In this document: positions 46,737-55,700 of the stretch, one piece after another | How the letters are laid out: each line of letters opens with the position of its first letter | Position numbering within the stretch: position 1 is the stretch's first letter | Assembly: GCA_030762175.1 (NCBI GenBank) | Contig: CM060842.1 | Location: forward strand, 67,581,001 to 67,645,000 | Reading direction: 5' to 3' | DNA length: 64,000 nt | From: Metallyticus violacea | Lineage: Eukaryota > Arthropoda > Insecta > Mantodea > Metallyticidae | Translations under genes and position numbers: made by a program | Notes under the pieces: model-generated | Told to the model about the DNA's origin: nothing | Databases searched by the model: none | The model's input: only the letters and a program-made list of their open reading frames with translations

Positions 46737-49700
46737 GAATGAAATAAATAATGGAATAATATAAATAATGAGGTAGTTATTTAATAACATGTATTCTATA
46801 TACATAAAAATCTGGTATTAGATTTTTTTTTTGATTGATTTATTTATGGATGCTCTTTAACATCTGAGGTCATCAGCGTCCCATTCAACTCAGGGCGTGA
46901 AACGGCCGACAAATTTTGCTCAGAGGCCTCATCTGGTATTAGATGACACTATACTTTACTAACTGATAAATCCATCAGAACAAATATATGTTAATCAAGG
47001 TAGCAAACAGATTCTTTGGTGGCAAAGAGACTCCAAGGCTTTACAATATTATTATGCTACTTTTTATTTACCCAATTCTTAAAGGAATATTTGCTGTTAA
47101 TTTAAAGGTTTCAGGTTCCATGCAAAATGTGCATTTTCTGCTAACATATCAATGATGCAAATTATTTTGCCTAAGTCTGCTGTCATGATGTGCAAGTCTT
47201 GACCAAGCAACCTGATCTGACTGCACATGGAATTATTTAAATTATACTTATGAAGCTATAGACATTGGAGTGGTAATTTATCCTATTGAAATTTATTAAA
47301 TATGTTCACAGTAACTCACTTATGCAACATTAGGACACTATTGCCTCTGAAACATGTCCTAATGTTGTATAAATAAATAGAGTTGGTATGTACATATTTA
47401 ATAAATTCTAACAGGATGCATATGGAATATTGGATGCCAAACAAAAGCAAATATAATGCTAAAAAGTAATGCCACAAAGCAAGTTACAACTACCAACAAT
47501 TACATTCATATGAACATCACAAGAGAGGAACCTAGTGTGTCCATGCCTGCATGTTTTCAGATCAGATCATATAGAAGAATTATTTCTGCAATTAAGTGAC
47601 ATATAGAAGTTTAAGATTATTGTTAAATTTTTAAAGAAGTGGCAAAGTATAGCTCAAAGATGGCTATAATTTTAACAGATGAATCGCTTAGTCAGACAGA
47701 CCTTCATGCTCCCATTCAAGATCCAATGAACTTGGAGGAGTAGAGGAAGCAATGCTTTTTTCTCTCTGGTTTCCATTTTGCAGCACTGCACGAGCAGCTA
47801 ACAAAGAACGAGCATCCAATGGCTGCAGTGGAACATCAACTGCTACTGAACTGCAAAACCAATAATATGAATTACACTTTTAATATTCTATAAAGAAACT
47901 TTTAAGTAAATAATTAAGCCTGAAGAAGTGGAGACTTGCCTTGAAGGCTGTGCTCTTGGTGAAATAGATTCCATGTTTTCTGATTTCCTAGGTTGCCATG
48001 TATCATCTGTTAATTCCAGTATTACCTCTTGGGAAGGCTGTTAATACAGAAAATTTCTATCAGCATGTTAATTCCTTATAAAGGTTTCAATATTTGACTC
48101 TAAATTCAAATGAATTAAATAGAGTGTAATATAACAACTTATTTCACTGTGAAAATCCCCACAGCGCATTTTGATTAGTTTATACTAGCAGTCAACAGAT
48201 CAGTTTTCACTTTATTTGTTTTACTTTCTTGTTTGCTGGAAATGAGGAATCAGACTTAAAAATTTGGATCAAGCTGGGATTTGAACCACATATCTTCAGC
48301 CAATTGGGCTGAAGCTCTACCAACTGAGCTACCATGTCCTCCTTCAAGTACAGAACAGCGAAATTCTCTCATCTGATTTATATACTCGGAGGTCTCCCTA
48401 AGGTTTCTGTACTATCAGAGATTATTTTCTTCTTGCGTACATGACCATTTTTATTGCACATATATATGCTTAAGAATCTGGCATTATAGAAATAAGTGTT
48501 TCTAATATTGTTGTCATACTAACCTTTTTTCTTCTTAAAGATAATAGATATGAAATACTACCAAGCCATGAATGCATGAAGAGAAAGAGATTACAGAATT
48601 TTAATGAAATAAATGCAATAGTTCATTACTGTGGTAGATTGTAACATTATGAGCTATTAATTTTGTTATTAATACCAATTCTTATATAAGCAATGTAATA
48701 ATTTGTTACAATACTAAAGCTTGCTATGATAATTACCATTTTGATGCTTTTGATTGCTCAGGTGATGCCTGAAAGCAAAACAAGTTCATATTAAGTTACA
48801 TTCTGTGTGAAGATAGATATAAAAAAATACCTAGGTTATCTTATGGTTAAAAACTTTTACCTGCAGATTATCCACAAGAAAGTCAAACTGTAAAAAGATA
48901 CAAAATAAAAACCATCAGATAAAACAATAGCCATACATTAAATGTACAAAAGTTCTTGGACATTCTACTTACACACATTTAATGGTCATTAAATAGCTTC
49001 ATATCAGTTAAGTATGTTAATCTGGATGATTAGTTTGGCAAGCCAAAGCAATGTAGCATTTATGCTCTCTGTGGGCATGTAAGCAGTTGCTGGTAACAAA
49101 GAACTCTTATTTGCAGAGTATCAACCGATTCTGTAAAAATTATTACACAATAATGCATTTATTTAACCAATTAAATATGCAAGTAAATGCTGAAATTTGC
49201 AACCTTAATTTTCCAGACTTTTTCACCACTGCTGAGAAATAAAGCATCACAATTGCATTTTCAATTACCTTTGAGAAACACATGCTAACTTGTAATACTT
49301 GTTAAAATTAAATCATATAATGCAATGCCTGCTGTGGACTGGTCACAGCTTTGAGCACTAACAACAACAAAAACAGCGACAATAATGAAATGATTAACAG
49401 CAAGGCTCCAAAAGCAATCCTGCTTGACAAAGTACACTATAAAGGAAACATTCACTGGAATTCTCTTATTTTGTTGAGGTTCTGCTTGTTCATTAATTTT
49501 TTTATTTCTTATATTTCTTATGATGCCTAAAAATGAGAGTGAGAGGGCACATACACAGTCAATATTGCATCACATTTTCATTTTTCACCATCCCCTCTTG
49601 CTCTACAAATGTGTATGTGTAATTGACATTTAAAATGTCAGTTTAAAATTCAAAGGGCATAAATTGAATTTGGCACTATTTTTTACAAATGCAATGCATG

Positions 49701-52700
49701 TGCATATGTGCAAATGTGTGTACTTGTAAGGGGAAAGTATAGCTGGAGCAGTGTTTTGCACCTTTCACAGTCAGTGTTCTAAGATGTCTTTAACCTTAGG
49801 TACCCACGAGTATGTGAGCACATACAACTTTCATGAAAACTCATAATGGAATGGAGTGTATAAACTGAGCCATCTTGCTTCATTCACAATAAATTAATGC
49901 CCAATAGTGCTTTATACAATCATTTAGCGACTTTACTGAGTTATAACAGTTAGAGTGACATAAACATTGTTACCACATTTAACAACATATGTTTGTTTTT
50001 TTTTATTGATTTATTTATGGACACTTTAACATCTCAGTCATCAGTGTTCCATTCAACTCAGGGCATGAAACGGCCAACTAATTTTGCTACGATGCCTCTC
50101 TTTCAGGCTTGAGGTTTTTTTCATGCTGTAAATGTATGACACGGGACCCATGGCTTTACTTCCCTTCCGAAGGAAGCCATACTTAGGGTTTTTATACCCC
50201 AAAAAAATCCATTGGTCCTGGCCGGGTTTGAACCCGCGATCTTGGGTGTAGAAGGAAAGTATGGTACCAACTACACTACCAGGACCGATATAAGTATGTA
50301 TATATGTGTGCGTATAAATACATACATGTGTGTATATATATAAACTTTGAACCAAGAGATTCTATTATCAAAGGAAAGTGAAACGCACACACTTAAGTGC
50401 ATAAATGAAAAATTATAGAGAATACACAATATTCCTGAACAAGTATACAATTTACGTAGTGGTTAATGTAGGTTAAAACAATTGATTAAAAATGAACAAT
50501 TTACTATATTCCTAGCTGTAGAAATTCATTGACACTGTAAAGGCTGTAATCCATTAAAAATTGAGATAAAATGCCTTTAAATTTTTGCAGGGATTCAATA
50601 TTCATTATATATTGGAGTAATTTATTTAACAGATGCAGATCAGTCATTTTCATAAAGTATGGTTCTGTGTGAATTTACAAATAAATTGTACTTAGTTCTA
50701 GCATTATATAAATTAACTTCTGAATTAGTTTTAAAGAAACATATGTGTGCTTTAGTATAGATGAGTATTTCATATACAGTAGAAGCACTAGTATTTGACA
50801 CTATAAAAACAAAATTTCTTTATTTTGTGTATAATTAAAGTACAAAATAATTAAACTAAACAATAGCAATGCACACTAATTATTTCAAGTTTTCCCAGTA
50901 CTAATGTGGAAGTTTTAATTATTAATAACCTATCATAATTTAAGAATTTTGTAACATATGTTAAATGTACCACTCATCGACACTAAAATTTTGACCTATA
51001 ACAATGTTTGATAGTGTCCATGTACCAGTCATGGACATTTATGTTAAATCACTCTATAATCTATAAAACATTGATGATATAAAGATAAATGGCTAATTAC
51101 AAAATTATTTGATACTTACATTTGTGCATTATTACTGTTCTAATGTGTAACATCACTTTCATTTGGGGTTCAAATTGGGTGAGTCAACATAGATAAATAT
51201 GCCAATAGTCAGCAAGTATAAAAAATAAACAATAAATTGAAATGCTAATTGAAACTTGTTTAATTTAGTGTGAAATGGTAAAAAGGTGGAGTTATAGTAT
51301 TTGAGATGGAAAATATGACAAATTGCAAAAAAATGTAATCAGATAAGACGGTAGAGAAAATGATTAAGATATGGGAAATTTTTAGGAAAAGTAAAGGATA
51401 AGTGGAGAAGAAGTATAACAGCATATGCAGTGATAAAAATTAGTAATTTACTTTAAGGGTTCTTTACCATACATATAACCTCGATATTAAGATATGAGAA
51501 AACCTCAGTTTTGGTACTACTAAACTTTTAGAGATTTTGTATGTTTATGTAAATTAAATTGTAATGTGGTCTGCTGACAATGGATTGAAAATGTATAATT
51601 AACAAATTGATGTAATTATGAAGTTATGTAAATAGTTATAAAGGCAGCGAGGAAAATTAAATTTGAATGTATAATTATTTGCTGAAATAATCATTCATTC
51701 ATAATTCTTATTATTTTTTTCTGTATTCTGAAAACCTAATATTTTTGGGTTTATCCTATACCATATATTAATAAGCTATGAGTGTGTGCAAAGTAAACTG
51801 CTATAAGAACATTTACACTGGACACATATTTGACTAATCTGATTTAAGATTTAAGAAGTACTTTACCGTGTCTTTTGGTCAAGCTGTATATGTGCATTTC
51901 CCAACTTGTATTTTCATCCAATAATAAGTCAAATTATTGATTTATTTTTAGTTTTTTCTGGTAGAGCTAAGGACATCATGTCTTCTCTTATGCTGTACCA
52001 ATCTAACAATAATTACATTAAGTTATAGCAACAATATTACAATCACAATATTGACAGTAATGTTGACAATACTCATACACCTATAAACCAATGTAAAACA
52101 TGACGTATGCTAATTTAAATATAGATAATGAAAAATATTAACTTAAGAAGAAGAAAAATAAGAAAATAAGAGAACAATAGTATACAACAAGCACCAGTAA
52201 TGACAATTTATACTTATATCCACCTATGTAAATCCTGAATGTGGAAATAAACATATGAGCAAAACATAAATTAAAAATCCTAACAATACTATCAAGGAGA
52301 ATAACAAAATCTATGGTAGTAATAACAATAAATGAATTCCACAATAAATCAGATAAAAATGTTACAAATAGTAACAAAAGGAATCTAAATCTAGGGTAAT
52401 TGATTATTTCTAATAATAGTAAATAATTTCTTTTGAAATGCTCCTAAGTTTGGCTGTTATTTATTGGTTTTAACATACTTTATTTCTTGCCCTAAATTTA
52501 CTTTAGGATATATTACATTTTTATTCAGTTTATTAAGTGTATTATTCCTTACTTAAAAGTAATGTATTTGTGTTAAACAAATTTTGAATATATTTTAAAA
52601 TTAATGGATATCATTGTATGATTAGTTGAACTACACAACTAATCATACAATGATATCCATTAATATGATTGGCTTCACTGTGTTTAAGTTCCAATTTTAC

Positions 52701-55700
52701 ATTTAAGTAATATTTTAAAATGTTATCTATATTGAAGTTTATGTCCTTTTCATTGACCCTGTTATAAAATGCTTGTATCATCTACAACAAATGTTTTATT
52801 TATACCCGTTATGTTATTTACATTATCTACTAAGTCATTTATGTGCAATATAAACAACAGTGCCCTGAGAACAGACCCTTACAGTACTCCATAGTTTATT
52901 CTGCTAAAACCAGAAAATTGTTTTTTAGTATTATTGGTTTTTTCATAACAACATCCTATTTCAGCTGACTTAAACCAATTTAAGACCAATCCTCTCACAT
53001 CTATACCAGTAATTTTTCTGGTAACAAAGAAGATTCAGATTGAATGCTTTCATTAAGTCTAAGAATAAACCCAGTCATAGCTGTCTATTACTTATATATT
53101 TTTTCAATAAAATTGATTGTGCAGAGTTAATTTACTTTTTACTATAACCATTTTTGATTATCTTTTATTATTTTAAACTTATCCAGGAAACTTATTACTC
53201 TTCTGTACAAAATTTATTGTGCAGAGTTAATTAACTTTTTTCTAAAACCATTTTTGATTATCATTAATTATTTTAAATTTATCCAGGAAACTTATTACTC
53301 TTCTGTATATTATTTATTAAAATATCTTTGCAAAAGTTAATATTACTGATATTGACCCAAAGTTCTCTACCTCATCCTTATTACCTTTTTAAAGATAAGA
53401 TTTCATTTTTGTTTGTTTTAGCCTTTCAGGGAATAGTCCACAAGATATTGAAAGACATATTAATTGACACATAGATTCTATTAGAAATATGCAGAACATT
53501 TTTTAAAAACATAATTAGAATATCCATCTATTCCTGCTGATTCCTCAGATTTTTGATAACCGTTTTTATTTCTTCAGTTATTATTGGGACTAAAAAGATA
53601 GCTTTTTTTGTTCCATTTTAAATTGAATTTTTCTGCTATACTTAACAAAAGCTTTTTAACAGATTTTCAGCAATTCTTGAATAAAAATTATTGAATGAGT
53701 CAGAACATATTTAGGGTCACTTACAAGCTGCCCAGTATGTTTGATAGAGTAATTATTTTTTATATTAATCTAGATTTAATATTACCTCAAATTATTTGCC
53801 ACAGTGACTTTGATTTATTAATTGCTACTTTTAGCCTTCATAATTACCTTAATGTATATTGCTTTATAATTTAATTAATAGAACTTTAAATCCTCACAAT
53901 GTAATACAGACTAGTTTAAGGTTTTTGAGTAAATTGAATTTTGACAACTGAATTGCTGTTTCAAAGTAAAATTGGAATATATTCTAAAAAGTCATTCATG
54001 ACTTCATTAATTGATTTTAACATATCCACATTTCTTTATTAAATAAATAATTTGGACAATTCAAATGTTCATCATTTATAAACCTCTTTTATATATCTTA
54101 TTCATTCTTTGATGAGGTGAACAATTTATTTGATGGGCTAATTGAAGCACTGGAGCATAATGATCTAAGTGTGCTGTGTCAAACACTTGAATTTTATACT
54201 TCCACATTTTTGTATTTAATAAATCTGATCAACTGTAGTACAGATTAAATAAGAGACTCTAGTCAGTTTTCAACTTTATTTTGCATACCATATATATTTC
54301 AAACAAATTCATGCTATTTGAACTTTGTGACAGTGATAAATGTTAGTTAATAATACACACTTGTAATTTGAAAATTAACCAAATTGGCTGCCCCAAATTC
54401 CTAGAAATCTATATTGATAAAACTTTAATTATAACCACCACGTAAAATGTTCTGTAAAAATTGTGTGTTAATATATACTTGCTAAGAAAATTATCGTTTA
54501 GGAGGAGATACACTAAAAATGGTGTATTATGGGTAGGTAAACTTAATATTACATATGGGATAGAAATCTGGGGAGAAACAAATGACTTATATTTGAATAG
54601 AGTACTTATGTTACAGAAAAGAAGTCTAAGATGCATTTATAATGTAACTAATCCTCAATCTGCCAAAGAAATATTTAGGAAACAGCTGCTACTAACAGTC
54701 ATATTGTTGCATGTCTACAGAGTTATTTTATTAGTAAAATCAAAAAGATCATTATGAATATAACAGAGGAGAATAAATAATTATCATAGGAAATATAGGG
54801 TCAAATCATTGATCAACAGAGATCCATACAATACAGTGGATATCATGTACAATAAACTTCCCAATTTCATTAAATCTGCACAAAATAAACTTCCCAATTT
54901 CATTAAATCTGCACAAGGGAACTTTTAAACAAATAATGAAAAAGTGTCTCATTAATAAATGTCTATACAAAATATATGAATTATAATTATATAATGCTAC
55001 CGTTACTGTTCTTATACATATTATATTGATTATATATGATTGCTTATTTATATCCATACTTAAATTTATTCCTTTTGCATTATAGTATTTTTCATAGATT
55101 CATCTGCACTTCATAAAATAAAGATAATGAAACTTATTGGCTGGTGCTGTATTTTGAAAGACTTTATCTGTTCTGATGTATTGTAAACATAGCTTTGTAC
55201 AAACTCTGTAGTGTTAAATATTGATCATGCTTAAATACTTTTACTTCACAAGTTTATGAGCTATTATTATTATTATTGTTGTTGTTGTTGTTTAAAAAAA
55301 GGTTTAGTTGCTGTCTTTTGTAAACTTCAGTAAATCAATAATATATCATTTTTGGACAGAAAATAATGACATAGTGAATAAAACAAAATTATTAAAATCA
55401 GTACAAGGACCTACAGAACTAGCAACTTGGGAGAAAATCTACATTTACAAATACAAAGACAGTCTAATGAACTTCAACACTGCTGGGGATGAAAACATAA
55501 AACTACAAGTTTGTCACATTGCCACCAGAGCTGAATACAACATTCCCAAAGTTTAATGAATTATCTGACAGTTGAAGTTTAGTCAAGCTGATGATGAGAA
55601 CGAAATATTCTAGAAACCGATTCTATATATTATGACAAGTAAGTGAAGCATTAAGAATGTGTAGTTAAACTAAATCATACAATAATATCAATTATATGAT

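Noticed and set aside
48250..48360. Functional tRNA gene with good A and B boxes
   Set aside because: The arms do not fold into a full cloverleaf, and the flanks repeat at 56.5 kb, so it is a SINE.
50053..50355. 100-codon minus frame as a gene
   Set aside because: It is the translation of a SINE-A copy; the same peptide pieces appear at 31.7 and 39.9 kb.
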